A stretch of 64,000 bases of DNA. It comes from Monoplex corrugatus. Lineage: Eukaryota; Mollusca; Gastropoda; Littorinimorpha; Ranellidae. Position 1 is the stretch's first letter. The number at the start of each line of letters is the position of its first letter. Positions 13,291 to 26,394 of the stretch are shown piece after piece. The notes under the pieces are model-generated. The model worked only from the letters and a program-made list of their open reading frames with translations, searched no databases and was not told the DNA's origin. Both the position numbers and the translations under genes were made by a program. The stretch lies in assembly GCA_030674185.1 (NCBI GenBank), contig CM060312.1, forward strand, positions 34,829,362-34,893,361, in the 5' to 3' direction.

Positions 13291-13417
13291 TTGGATTGAA
13301 AAATGATAACATGAATTTCTTAATCCTTTGCTGTATTCTTATTGTATTGTGGGAGGTTTGAAAAAAACTTTATATGGTGATATCCTTCCTTCCTTCCTTC
13401 CTTCCTGTCCCTTAACC

Positions 13418-15545
13418 CTATCCAGGGTCGTGGGGGCTCCACATGGATGAACGTCGCACCGTCTGTCTCCACCTCTGTCTGTCATGAGCAAGCGTCTGGG
13501 TCGTGGCAAAGCTTTTTCCTGTCCATTCGTCAATATTGTCCATCCACCTTTTTCTCTGTCTGCCTCTTTTTCTTCCTCCCTGAACTGTTCCTTGGAGTAT
13601 TGTTTTTGATAGTCCGTTAGTTCTTGTCACGTGACCATACCACCGAAGTTTCCTTTTTCTTATTGTTGTCAGAAGGTTTTCATAGTTTTTGACATGCTGT
13701 GAAATTGTTCTTCGCACTTCCTCATTGGTAATGTGGTCTTTGTATGAGATGCCAAGCACTCTTCTAAAGCATCTCATTTCTACTGCCAGGATCTTCTTTT
13801 GCAGTTCTGCTGTTAGTGTCCATGACTCGCACGCGTAGAGAAAGATTGACAGGACCAATGCGTGCATTAGCTTCAGTTTGGAAGTGAGGGCGATGTTTTT
13901 GTCCCTCCATATGGGCTTCAGCTTGGCTAGTGCTGCTGTTGTCTGTGCTGCTCTTGCAAGAACTTCGGTTTTCGATCCCTGTTCACTGATATTGGCTCCG
14001 AGATATTTGAACTGAGCCACGGTTTCCAGTTCACTCCCGCTGACTGTAATCTTCTTTTCTATTGGTTTTGTGCTGTTTGTCATCAACTTTGTCTTTTCGG
14101 CACTGATCTCCATGCCATATCTGGATGATGTCTCGTCCAGGTGTTTCACCAGGTTGGCAAGTTCGTCTTCATTTCCAGCCAACCCATCGATGTCGTCGGC
14201 AAATCTCAAGTTGGTGATTGTCCTTCCTCCAATACCGACTGAGCCGTGATGGTTTTCAAGGGCATCCGTCATAATGCGCTCAAGGAAGATGTTGAACAAG
14301 GTTGGAGAGAGGAGACAGCCCTGGCGAACTCCAACTGATGTGTGAAACCAGTCCCCCACTGTGCCCTCAACAAGCACTGCGCTGCTCGCTTTTGCGTATA
14401 GCTGTGTGATGGTATCAATAAGCTTCCTTCCCATGTTGTACTTCCTCATGGTGGCCCACAGTGCTTCATGCCATACTCTGTCAAATGCCTTTTTGAAGTC
14501 GATAAAAACGTGGTAGATGTCCTGTTGGTGTTGGCTGTATTTTTCGCGTAGGACTCTGAGATTGAATATTTGTTCTGTTTTGCTTCTACCACTGCGAAAT
14601 CCCACTTGTTCTTCGGCAATGATCTCCTCTGCCTGTGGTTTCAGTCTGTTCAAAATGACTTTCAGCATCACTTTGCTAGCATGGCTGATAAGGCTGATCG
14701 TTCTGTAATTCTGGCATAGTTGTAAATTGCCTTTCTTGGAAAGTGTGATGATTAGTGACTGGGTCCAAGGTGTCGCCATTCTTCCGTCTGCCAGATTTGT
14801 TGCAGATTTTCCAGAGGATGTCAGTCACTGCCTCCCCTCCATGCTTGATCAGTTCTGCTGGGATGTTGTCCACTCCAGCAGCTTTTCCATCTTTCAGCGA
14901 TCGTAATGCTGTTTCGACTTCTTCGCGTAGAATAGGGTGGTCATCGTCATTTGTTGATTCCTGGCATGTAAGGACAGTTGAGTCACCCTGTGTCTGGTGG
15001 TTGTAGAGTTCAGAGCAGTATTCTGTCCATCTATGGATGATTTCTTTATCTTCTGTCAGGCACTTTCCTTGTTTGTCTTGAATGGTACTGATCCTTGCCT
15101 GTCTCTGTGTGGTGAGTTCTTTCACCACTTTGTACGCCTTTATGCTGTTGTTCTTGCTTAGGCTGTCTTCTATTTCTGTGCATTTATTTTGTATCCATCC
15201 TTCTTTGGCCTCCCTCATGCCTTTTCTGATTTCTTTGTTGATGTTTCTGTAGGCTAGGGCTCCGTCTGTTGTATTTTTGACTTTCTTGATTTCTCTTCTT
15301 TTGTCACACATTTCAAGGATTTCGTCTGTAATCCAGGGTTGGGTTTTCCGGCGTTGTTTTCCTAAGAGGTCATTTGCAGTCTCTGTCATCACTGTGTTAA
15401 ACTTGGTGGTCATTTCCTCCGCAGTTTCTTCTTGTGTGCTCAATGCTGCAAACTTTCCGCCTATTGTTGCTTGGAAGGACTCTGCAATGGAGGGGTCCTT
15501 GAGTCTGTCCAAGTTGAACTTCAGTCTGGTGTTCTTGGGCTTCTT
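13418..15545 (-). pseudogene. LINE reverse transcriptase half, frameshifted
   Basis: RT part of the same element. The linker and fingers (RSLKDGKAAGVDNIPAELIK) are at about 14880-14940, in a frame that breaks near 14790. The next frame (13418-14779, 453 codons) has NYRTISLISHASKVMLKVI, QVGFRSGRS, VFIDFKKAFDRVWHEALW, GVRQGCLLSPTLFNIFLE and the active site LRFADDIDGLAG. The C-terminal part follows (FLYACESWTLTAELQKKI, RKLRWYGHVTR) and ends WSPHDPG. RT-box motifs are conserved with FADD instead of the usual YADD. Two compensating one-base losses near 14780-14800 separate the frames. Confidence 0.9.
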
Positions 15546-15553
15546 GATCTTCT

Positions 15554-16632
15554 TCAGCCTGACCTGAAGTTCATTATCACCAGGTCATGGTCACTGCCCA
15601 CATCTGCACCTGGAAATGTTCGCGTCTTGGCCCTGCAGATTCCAGATCTAAAACGGATTGGGACCAAGATGTAGTCGATCTGGTGGTTGGTCCCATTTGG
15701 TGCATGCCAAGTCCAGCATCGTGACGCCTTGTGTTCACCAAGGGTGTTAGCCAGTGTCATGTTGTTGTATCCGGCGAACTCAAGTAGGCGCAGTCCTCGC
15801 TCGTTGGAAATTGCATTACAGGAGGGCCCACAATGGTTCTTCCAGTCTTTTAATGCATCAGCGCTCACTTTAGCATTCCAGTCTCCCTGAATGATAAGGA
15901 TGTCTTTTTTGTCAACCTCGTCAATGATTTCTTGAAGTTGTGTGTAGAATTCCTCCACATCCTCATCATCATAGTCTGTTGTCGGTGCATAGGTTTGTAT
16001 CGCTGTGATGTTGAATGGTGCTGCTCGGAGGCGGATGGAAATGAGCCTGTTGGATATTGGGCGGCACCCGAGTATTGAGTTCTTGACGTTCTTGTTGACA
16101 AGAAATCCTACGCCGTGGATGTTTTTTTCAAGTCTCCACTGTAGTACAATACATGTCCTTCCTCAGTTTGGTGTTCTCCATGATCTTTCCACCTGACTTC
16201 GCTCAGTCCAACTACATGCCAGGAATATCTTTCCAGCTCATGCGTAAGTTCGTGCAATTTGCCTGGCTGTGCAAGTGTTCTAACATTCCATGTGGCGATG
16301 GTGAGAGTTTCTCTTCCTCGGATCTTTTTTGAAGAGGTTCCACCAGTCGCATACTTGTCACCTCCGCCCTGGTGTCCAACGGAAGGCGCGGTCCTTGGTT
16401 CGGGCGACGACCGAGCCGGTATCAACATTGGGTTTTGGTTCATCATCATGTAGTGTGTCTTGGGCATGAATAGCCTGGCGGCGCCCATCCCTCTCAGGCC
16501 TGACCACGGCCGATATCCACCCACACGGCAGCTCGCCTTGGTCATGAACACGTGGCCGTTGTAGTTCATCGTGGAACCCTTCCGCCCTGGCCGGTGACCT
16601 GCGTCGAGAGGTCCTTCGCCCAGTAGTGCCAT
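15554..16632 (-). pseudogene. LINE endonuclease half (APE-type), frameshifted
   Basis: N-terminal part of the RTE-like polyprotein. It contains TLTIATWNVRTLAQPGKL (endonuclease start, near 16300), VVGLSEVRWKDHGEH, then a one-base deletion in an A run at about 16131 that ends the frame. Downstream the other frame gives YAPTTDYDDEDVEEFYTQLQ, KKDILIIQGDWNAKV and GSDHDLVIMNF, the conserved catalytic SDH block. A second one-base loss near 15570 ends this part before the linker. The endonuclease nicks target DNA to prime reverse transcription. Apart from the two shifts the key motifs look intact. Confidence 0.88.
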
Positions 16633-16827
16633 GTTAACACCACCCCCTCACGTGGTTTGGCCCGCCAGCTGAAGCGGTGTACCGGGGTGTGGCGCTTGGA
16701 GCCAACACGTGAGAGATTTAGGAGTTGGGTGAGGCCAGTGTGCCCGTCCACTCATAGAGCGCAGCTGCCAGACATCAAAGGTGCTACCTCTACCCAGAGC
16801 TCCCTACACCCCAGTGACTGGTGATAT

Positions 16828-17137
16828 ATGAATGTATTAATGTTCTACCTCCATTTATTTTCACATTTGTACCGTTCTATGTTTTTTCATAATATATTTC
16901 TTTGGGAAAAATAATTTCATTGCAATGAATTTCTTGACATCTGCCTGTAAGAAAATCATATCTTCGCACGAAGTATCAAGATCAGACATGTTTCAGTGCA
17001 AGAAAAACATTGAAGACACGTATGCCAGAAAACCTGGTCTTGACAAGTACTTCATTCTTCTTTTATCAATCTGGCTGTACCATCTCGGATGTCTTGGGGA
17101 GATAGAGCTAGCGACCAGCAGGGCTATAAAAGATTCA
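16828..17137. other. No recognised gene
   Basis: An open frame starting at 16925 (MNFLTSACKKIISSHEV) has no recognisable domain. Possibly part of the LINE remnant to its right. Confidence 0.25.
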
Positions 17138-17520
17138 GTCAAAATGTTTTTATTGAAAAGACCGCTGGCCCATTACAATACGGGTAAAGGAAAAGAGTCA
17201 AAGTCAAAATGTTTTTATTGAAAAGGCTTCCGACCCATTAAATAGGGGTAAATGAAAAGATTCGATCAATCAATTAGGCTAACAGGAAATCATCTTTAGC
17301 TATCAATATAGCAGTTTCTTTGGTCTAATACCTTATGAATACATACAGCTTTGGTCTGACACAAAAAAATTCTTAATGGCAAACAAATGTACTCTATCCG
17401 TGTATTCTTTGTTAGCTGATAACCCCCACATTTCAGAGCCATAATTTAGAATGGGTTGCAGTGTCAAACAATTTAAAGAATACTCAGCAAACGAGTCATT
17501 ACAAAACGGTCCCGACATGA
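17138..17520 (-). mobile_element. LINE 3'-end remnant with duplicated tail
   Basis: Minus strand. A short C-terminal LINE segment (LQPILNYGSEMWGLSANKEY, then DRVHLFAIKNFF) lies at 17340-17470. It is followed by a 3' region whose last ~60 bp, containing CAATAAAAACATTTTGAC, is duplicated in tandem (17202-17258 and 17138-17196). The YGxExWGL and VHLFAxKxFL patterns are typical of LINE C-termini. Confidence 0.6.
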
Positions 17521-17944
17521 AATCATGTTTATATGTCGACTGGGCCCAGACCAGTTACACGAGCATGCAGTCGTTCATTCAGTCAGTCAACCAAGCAAGA
17601 GTCCACGAATCCACCCAGTACAACGACTTGCAGCGACCCGTGAAAACGGCTTTTACCTGGGAAATTCTATCCGGGTATGCCCGGCAGGCGAAAGGCATTC
17701 ATAGGTGGATAAGCATTTATGATAACAAGGCGGCTCGCCCTTGTAATGACACACGGCGGGTCCCCTGGTTGCCTGCAGAACAAAACTGCAAGACTGCTTG
17801 ATCAAGAGATATAGACAGAGAAAAACTGGTAACCACACTTCGTTATTCTGTTTATTTTATTTTTCGGTTTTGCTTGTGTTAACTACAGTTTTTATTTCTC
17901 TGCATTTTGAGCAGTGCTGTTTACTTTTAAGTAGAGCTCCCGCC

Positions 17945-18060
17945 TGCCAATGTGACCGCACTAGTTTGACCCTGATTTGGAGCGATGGTCTTCAGTCGAC
18001 ACAGATGTGAGTGGATATTCACCAGAACCCTCCCTCAGCTACCCGAAAGCAACGTGGACT
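17945..18060 (+). mobile_element. S2 SINE fragment
   Basis: The block GGTCTTCAGTCGACACAGATG is shared (with changes) with 22075-22100 and other S2 copies. Only the middle of the SINE remains, next to the 31-bp minisatellite. Confidence 0.55.
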
Positions 18061-18069
18061 GTACCTTCT

Positions 18070-20478
18070 CACACCCATAAAACTGTCTTTAACGTTTATG
18101 AAACTCCCCTATAACCGTCCTCAGCGTTAATGAAACTCCCCTGTAACCGTCTTTAGCGTTTATGAAACTCCTCTGTAACCGTCCTTAGCGTTATGAAACT
18201 CCCCTATAACCGTTCTTAGCGTTATGAAACTCCCCTATAACCGTCCTTAGCGTTATGAAACTCCCCTATAACCGTTCTTAGCGTAACCGTCCTTAGCGTT
18301 ATGAAACTCACCTATAACCGTTCTTAGCGTAACCGTCCTTAGCGTTATGAAACTCACCTATAACCGTTCTTAGCGTTATGAAACTCCCCTATAACCGCGC
18401 TTAGCGTTATGAAACTCCCCTATAACCGTCCTTAGCGTTATGAAACTCCTCTATAACCGTCCTTAGCGTAACCGTCCTTAGCGTTATGAAACTCCCCTAT
18501 AACCGTTCTTAGCGTAACCGTCCTTAGCGTTATGAAACTCCCCTATAACCGTTCTTAGCGTTATGAAACTCCCCTATAACCGTTCTTAGCGTTATAAAAC
18601 TCCCCTATAACCGTCCTTAGCGTTATGAAACTCCCCTATAACCGTCCTTAGCGTTATGAAACTCCCCTATAACCGTCCTTAGCGTAACCGTCCTTAGCGT
18701 TATGAAACTCCCCTATAACCGTTCTTAGCGTTATGAAACTCCCCTATAACCGTCCTTAGCGTTATGAAACTCCCCTATAACCGTTCTTAGCGTAACCGTC
18801 CTTAGCGTTATGAAACTCACCTATAACCGTTCTTAGCGTAACCGTCCTTAGCGTTATGAAACTCACCTATAACCGTTCTTAGCGTTATGAAACTCCCCTA
18901 TAACCGCGCTTAGCGTTATGAAACTCCCCTATAACCGTCCTTAGCGTTATGAAACTCCTCTATAACCGTCCTTAGCGTAACCGTCCTTAGCGTTATGAAA
19001 CTCCCCTATAACCGTTCTTAGCGTAACCGTCCTTAGCGTTATGAAACTCCCCTATAACCGTTCTTAGCGTTATGAAACTCCCCTATAACCGTTCTTAGCG
19101 TTATAAAACTCCCCTATAACCGTCCTTAGCGTTATGAAACTCCCCTATAACCGTCCTTAGCGTTATGAAACTCCCCTATAACCGTCCTTAGCGTAACCGT
19201 CCTTAGCGTTATGAAACTCCCCTATAACCGTCCTTAGCGTCATGAAACTCCCCTATAACTGTCCTTAGCGTTATGAAACTCCCCTATAACCGTCCTTAGC
19301 GTTATGAAACTCCTCTATAACCGTCCTTAGCGTTATGAAACTCCCCTATAACCGTCCTTAGCGTTATGAAACTCCCCTATAACCGTGCTTAGCGTTATGA
19401 AACTCCCCTATAACCGTGCTTAGCGTTATGAAACTCCCCTATAACCGTGCTTAGCGTTATGAAACTCCCCTATAACCGTCCTTAGCGTTATGAAACTCAC
19501 CTATAACCGTTCTTAGCGTTATGAAACTCCCCTATAACCGCGCTTAGCGTTATGAAACTCCCCTATAACCGTCCTTAGCGTTATGAAACTCCTCTATAAC
19601 CGTCCTTAGCGTAACCGTCCTTAGCGTTATGAAACTCCCCTATAACCGTTCTTAGCGTAACCGTCCTTAGCGTTATGAAACTCCCCTATAACCGTTCTTA
19701 GCGTTATGAAACTCCCCTATAACCGTTCTTAGCGTTATAAAACTCCCCTATAACCGTCCTTAGCGTTATGAAACTCCCCTATAACCGTCCTTAGCGTTAT
19801 GAAACTCCCCTATAACCGTCCTTAGCGTAACCGTCCTTAGCGTTATGAAACTCCCCTATAACCGTCCTTAGCGTCATGAAACTCCCCTATAACTGTCCTT
19901 AGCGTTATGAAACTCCCCTATAACCGTCCTTAGCGTTATGAAACTCCTCTATAACCGTCCTTAGCGTTATGAAACTCCCCTATAACCGTCCTTAGCGTTA
20001 TGAAACTCCCCTATAACCGTGCTTAGCGTTATGAAACTCCCTATAACCGTGCTTAGCGTTATGAAACTCCCTATAACCGTGCTTAGCGTTATGAAACTCC
20101 CCTATAACCGTCCTTAGCGTTATGAAACTCACCTATAACCGTGCTTAGCGTTATGAAACTCCCTATAACCGTCCTTAGCGTTATGAAACTCCCCTATAAC
20201 CGTCCTTAGCGTTAAGAAACTCCCCTATAACCGTCCTTAGCGTTATGAAACTCCCCTATAACCGATCTTAGCGTTATGAAACTCCCCTATAACCGTCCTT
20301 AGCGTTATGAAACTCCCCTATAACTGTCCTTAGCGTTATGAAACTCCCCTATAACCGTGCTTAGTGTTATGAAACTCCCCTATAACCGTTCTTAGCGTTA
20401 TGAAACTCCCCTATAACCGTGCTTAGTGTTATGAAACTCCCCTTTAACCGTTCTTAGCGTTATGAAACTCCCCTATCA
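18070..20478. repeat. 31-bp minisatellite, about 75-80 units, with higher-order repeats
   Basis: The unit starts CCTTAGCGTTATGAAACTCC and ends CTATAACCGT (31 bp). Many units are shortened to 15-16 bp (CCTTAGCGTAACCGT). Rare variants recur at fixed spacing: CCGCGC at about 18395, 18904 and 19538, and GCGTCATG at about 19238 and 19872. Blocks of roughly 510 and 634 bp have therefore been duplicated as wholes. The left edge units (18075-18190) are longer and more diverged. Confidence 0.97.
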
Positions 20479-21982
20479 TCCGTTCGTTCGTTCGTTAGTT
20501 GGTCAGTCAGTTCGTCAGTCAGTTAGTTAGTTTAGTTATTTTGTTTGTTTGTTTGCCCTCAGAAACTTTGTTCTAAGTGTTAGGCCCATACTGTGTGGAC
20601 ATTGCATTGCTGCACAAGTCTTGAGTGCTCAGTATTCGATGGGAATTATTTGCATCCATGATCACTTTTTTGTTGTTGTTGTTGTTTTAATCACTATTGT
20701 TCTGTACTGAAAAAAGGCTATCGAAGTATTTTCCACAAACATTTTGCCATCGATAACCTCATCGGTGCCGTGGATATGCTGCACTTTGGGGCCATCGGTT
20801 TATAGTATCATCTGAAAAACTTGCGCACTGATAACCACAACCACTCTACGTCTGTTAAAGAAGGGAGAATCTACATCATTTCCATGCTGATCACTGTCTT
20901 ACTTGATTGACACAATCGATCAGTCGGCGCGTGCTCATTACATCATAGATGTATAAAGATCAACAACGCGTTTCATACATACGGCATTCTCTTGGATCAA
21001 CTTACAGCACTAAAAAACGGATTTATCCACGATAATGTGTTTCAAAACTGACAACCACCCACCCATCCCAGACGGTCATTTTTTTAAAGAAATACTTTAA
21101 CAGAAAATCAGTCGCACTCGCCCTGGTTTGTTTAATTATAATAAACCGAGAAAAGAATCAGCCACAGTCGCTGGTCGCTACGAAAGCCTCGTTGAGGACT
21201 TTAGTTCTGTCATGTTTCAGTTGCCTTAGCAGAACCTAGGGTTTCCTGCAGCAAACGCCTTAACAGTTGTTGAGCGTTGCAGCTGAGAAACGCGTTGGAG
21301 TTTCATTCGATGCCAGTTATCAGTCTGGGCATACAAGATATGTATCTCGCAGCTAGAGAAAGTCTTAAGTATATACTGTTGCTACCCTTTGCAGTGCTGT
21401 GTGCATTGAACCACAGTACCCAGCTTCTTCTTCATGCTTTCGCCGTCTACTTAGTCAGGTCCGTTCTTTACCAGTTTCTGTCGGTTGCCATGGAGCGTGG
21501 TGGTCAAAGGAGCTGTAGTCAGTCGTGTCTTTTCTTGTTTGTGACATTTTCTACCGCCTTTTTCTACATAACTATGAAAGGTTACTGTAGGCTGGAACGT
21601 TTTTGTGCTGTTGTGCAGCTAGCGGCATTCCTCCCAATCCCCTGGCGTGACAAGACGGATGGCAAGGACCTCCGTAGCTGAGGGCTGATCCTGTTGAAGT
21701 GCAGGAGCTGGCACTTCTTCATCCTGGAGGGACCTCGGTGTACAAACGCCATTCTTGTCTGATGCAGATAACTGTATAAACATTTGCGTTATATTCCATG
21801 GTTCCATGGTTTGTAAGAAGGCCCCAAAAGGCCTCGTACCTTTGACTTAAGCCCTATACCTGACAGTGACACATGATGCCTGTATAAAGAGTTTCATTTG
21901 GCCTAATGAAATGTGGATGCCGGACACGTACTGAGGTGTACACACGAATGCATGATACTTCAACATATTACTTCACAAAGGC
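20479..21982. other. No gene recognised
   Basis: Short GTTC and GTTAGTTA repeats follow the minisatellite, and a short (TTG)n is at 20671. A 134-codon open frame at 21277-21681 is hydrophobic and Cys-rich in places but matches nothing I know and has no clear splice or Kozak context. Confidence 0.3.
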
Positions 21983-22250
21983 CAGGTTGTTATAGAGGTG
22001 GTGCTCCCACTTTCCAGTCTGACTGCACAAGTTTGCGTGGGTTCGATACCGACTCGAAAACAATGATATGAGTGTAGTCTCCAGTCGACACAGTTGTGAA
22101 TAGGTTCCTGACCATGTTCAAGTTTGGAGGAGGTAAAGCAGTCAGGAAGAGGAGATGGCACAGCGTTATTAACGCTAGTCCCAAGAAAAGTTGAAGTCTG
22201 TCCCACAAAGTCAGTTAGACATCAGCTATGGGACAACTGTCCGTCTTTTT
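21983..22250 (+). mobile_element. S2 tRNA-derived SINE
   Basis: A tRNA-like head contains a B box GGGTTCGATACC near 22030. A conserved body follows (CCAGTCGACACAGTTGTGAA, GAGGTAAAGCAGTCAGGAAG, AAGAAAAGTTGAAGTC). The same body occurs at 22800, 33500 (minus), 35605, 40825 (minus) and 57620 (minus). SINEs are transcribed by RNA polymerase III and mobilised by LINE machinery. Confidence 0.75.
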
Positions 22251-22484
22251 TAGGATTGTTTCTCCATTGTCTCGGTTTCAGCTGGCGTGTTTGCCAGGTT
22301 GTACCACGTGATACACTGAGAGAAAGAGTTCTATGGATAGCATGATATATAGCTGTTTACCGATCCCTCTTATTTTTGTCTCTGGTTCAGTGGCGCTAAT
22401 CCTGTCAACTGCAGACCTGCGACTCAGTGTTACGCAGACAGTGGTTCCCACAGGGCGTGAAGCTTTTTGCCGGTAATTGAGGGA

Positions 22485-22605
22485 TTAGACCCACACATTT
22501 TCAAGTCGTGTGGGATTAGACCCGCAGACTTTTAAGTTGTGTGGGATAAGATACGGTCAGTTCCACAGACTGTTTCAAGTTCTTTAGGATTAGACATAGT
22601 CAGCA
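22485..22605. repeat. Degenerate ~32-bp tandem repeat
   Basis: Three to four diverged copies begin GGGATTAGACCCACAC / GGGATTAGACCCGCAG / GGGATAAGATACGG. Confidence 0.65.
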
Positions 22606-22799
22606 GCATCAGCAGACGAGGTGAGCGCCGCCAGACCTCCCTTTAGTTCAAATGTCACGACGGCACTTTTTGTGGTGCCGCGAGGACAGCTTATCGTGTG
22701 TTAAGAATTGTTTCCACAGCATAACTGTGAGAGTTGCCTCGATTCCTGTTTGAACATGAAAACTTTCCACATGACATACATCTGTCTGCTACTGTTATA

Positions 22800-22915
22800 A
22801 TTATGTGCTTTGAGAGCGAAAGAAGAGGAGATGGACATTGCCCTCGTAAAGCTGTCTTGAGAAAAGTTGAGATCACTTACACCCCTTCGCTCTTCTGCGA
22901 CCTCAGGATTATGGG
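22800..22915 (+). mobile_element. S2 SINE, 3' part
   Basis: Shares GAAGAGGAGATGGACATTGC, CTTGAGAAAAGTTGAGATC and ACACCCCTTCGCTC with the other S2 copies. The tRNA head is absent. Confidence 0.6.
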
Positions 22916-23334
22916 ACAGTTTTTATCTGTGACTTTCAGAGCGTCAGGTTTAGTTTGCTTCAGTTTTCTCATGACAGTGTTCATGCTCAGATGATAAGAC
23001 CACTCATGCCACGTGATGGAAAAGAATCCAACAGGCTGGACATTCATGTCATAATGACCCAAGAATCTGAACCACACCAGGAGCAAATCTCGTCTCCCCT
23101 TCACTGGTTCCTATCTTCCTTATTCATAGACTTGTCGGTGGAAAACGAATGTCATGAGTAACACAGTGACGCAACAGCACATCAAAGTCCATTGAAAACT
23201 TCCCAATGCATTTTCCCCATTGGTTCACAGTACAATGTCAACAAATGCGGGTGTGAACCATGATAATGGCCCTTAAAAATGAACGTCGGACTTAATGAAC
23301 TGGTCAACTCTATAGAACTGTTACAGTTATTTTT

Positions 23335-23875
23335 GTTTGAAGCCCAGTCGCCTGCATAGAACTATATCAGGGCTGTAACCTGTTTCAAAACATACACAAC
23401 ACTTTAACTGGAAAAGAAAAAAGAAAAGAAAATTACACATATCAATGCATTCGCTGCACATAATCTGAGGAGATGTCCCGGGTGTTGACCACTCCATCCA
23501 ACTTTTCACACAGGGGTTTAAAAAACGTATCTGAATGAAATTTAAATATAACTAAGGACACTAAAGCATATATAAAACAGACCTAAATTACCTAAAATTG
23601 CTTCCACGTATATCACTTCCCTAGAACCAAAAAGTGCACTTAATACAATCGTCATGTACTCAAATATCAATCTTAAGAAAAAGTATGTAAGATGTGTGAA
23701 ACTACAGGTAAATGGACCAAGTAGGCAGAAAATGATAGGAAGAAATGACAGAAAGCAAAGGAACAAGGCAGAAACAAAGAGGGTGACAGAAAATAGGATA
23801 TTTATAGCACAAATTTCTAAACGGTGGGGTTACCATTTATACTGAAAGAACCCCAGGCATCCCCACTGGGGTGGG
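23335..23875 (+). repeat. R1 dispersed repeat, complete-looking copy
   Basis: A noncoding repeat of about 500 bp starting near GAAGCCCAGTCGCCTGCAT and ending near ACCCCAGGCATCCCCAC. It is colinear with 36276-36800 and 50153-50640, and inverted at 12190-12528. Marker blocks are CTAAGGACACTAAAGCA, CCTAAATTACCTAAAATTGC and GACAGAAAGCAAAGGAACAA. In the reverse sense it ends in an A/CAA-rich tail, suggesting a LINE 3' UTR or a long SINE. Confidence 0.7.
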
Positions 23876-25185
23876 GGGTGGGGGTATAGAACTGTTTACT
23901 TCCTTTCTTTGTCAAAAATAGACACAAGGAAATATACCTAAAATAATCTTCAATAACACTAATTTTCACAAGGTAACAAACGCGCAAACACATAGTGCTT
24001 ATACTGCTGCATGCCTAGCACTTAGCTGTGGTACCAGTGCGCATATAACCATTATTTAGCCATACAAGTGTATCATGCTTCAACGTCACAAGCATAAACA
24101 AAATTTGATCAACACACATTACTGGAACGCCTCAACATGTACACACTTCAACCTCTGTACAGTAGATAATCAATTAAATTTGTTGCTATTACTACTGTAC
24201 TACAGACCGTTTCAACAATTTATAGGCACCCCTGCACTTATCAATCTTGTGTGCATTTCCACATACACAGAGAACAAAAAATACATATACCAAGCAAGAT
24301 CAGTGCTTAAACATCAGTACACATTCCGCCTTCGCATTTCTATATGCAAAACATTTCCGTGCATATGGGCAATCTCCATCCACATCTGGCTTCTCCACAT
24401 ACCAAATTCAGGTCAGGTGGGTACAATATTTAACAACGAAAATGGAAACAGGACACAAACAACTGACAACGCATTAAAACACCTTATCCACAATACCCAT
24501 CGGTACGAAATCGCAAAGCAAGCAAAATGACTGCGATATGTATTACCGATAGCAAAGCTACGATACGACCTCAACACATGCACGAACGGATGAACATGAA
24601 CATAAGGAATGCCCCACCCCCCACCCTTAACACGCACATCCCTATCATCCAGTTCACCGCTCACGTGCTGCTGCTCGTGACACAACTCAGCGAAGATGTG
24701 ACTGGGAGGGTGGGGGAGGGTGGAGAAATGAAAAGAGATGGGGTTGATCTCTGTGCGTCTGTGACAGTGTCAATGCTATACTTTTGTTGTTGTTGTTGTT
24801 GTTGAAACAATCTATATTCAATTGAAATACACTTCCCTGCTTATGATTTAACCAAGATGAAAAACAGGCATATACAAGCGCCTAGCCATCCCCATGGAAC
24901 TGTTACAAAATGCTATTAATTTCAAGTTTCCTAAATACAATTTCTACTAGTGTTACTCCACTAGAATAGCTTACTACCTACACACATATTAAACTGATAG
25001 GTCTTAATTATTCCATGGCGCTCAGTGAATACTTCATGCAACCAGCATTAGATGATAAATTCTTATAGCTGTAACTGAAAACTTACGCGAATTACAGTAC
25101 AAGTTCAAGCTTTAGACGGATGTTTAGCTCAAAGCACAATATCATAGATTATAATGCAGTTTGCGTTCTTTCGGGTGTGGGTTGG
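23876..25185. other. No gene recognised
   Basis: A 151-codon frame at 24075-24530 has no known domain. Short poly-G at 23870 and (TTG)n at 24784. Nothing else is supportable. Confidence 0.3.
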
Positions 25186-26072
<887 letters not shown>

Positions 26073-26394
26073 ACATCATGTACCAAACGACCTCCAACTT
26101 TTTCCTGGGACTGACCAGTGGCGGTTAAGTATTTGCTGTCAACAAAAAGAACATACATGTATGTAGGGGCTGGAGAGGTGTGGGGTAGGGGTGGGGAAGG
26201 GAGGTGAGGGTTAATGGCCACCCTTGTGAAGAAGGGGAGGACAATTTTCTCATCTAGTCAGTCGGGTGGTGTTGCCGCCAGGTTTGTGAGACTACAAATA
26301 TGGGCAGGTCCACCACCTTCCCCCCCCCCTCCCTTTGCTCACCCGCTCACAAATGGTGCTGGTGGCAAAGGGGGTTGCAGAGGGGGTTGGTTGC

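Larger units (their letters stand above)
13384..16818 (-). mobile_element. Near full-length RTE-like LINE with 9-bp TSD
   Basis: A 3.4-kb non-LTR retrotransposon on the minus strand. The GC-rich 5' region starts near 16818, followed by the endonuclease, RT and C-terminal domains. The 3' tail is (GGAA)n at 13384-13405. Both ends are flanked by TGGTGATAT (13375-13383 and 16819-16827), a perfect 9-bp target duplication, so this is a complete single insertion. Length, single EN-RT layout, short 3' UTR and microsatellite tail fit the RTE clade. The coding region carries about four single-base deletions, so the element is recently inserted but inactive. Confidence 0.92.

Noticed and set aside
18070..20478. 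CRISPR-like array
   Set aside because: Units are contiguous with no unique spacers; it is a eukaryotic minisatellite. The same applies to 27952-28775, 29935-30890 and 34352-35342.
18070..20478. Resemblance of CTATAACCGTCCTTAGCG to a conserved large-subunit rRNA / homing-endonuclease site
   Set aside because: The match is short, has a G-to-C change and a gap, and no rRNA sequence surrounds it. Treated as coincidence.
21277..21681. 134-codon hydrophobic open frame
   Set aside because: No recognisable domain, weak start context, no splice signals matched.
24075..24530. 151-codon open frame
   Set aside because: No recognisable domain; composition looks like chance in a low-stop region.
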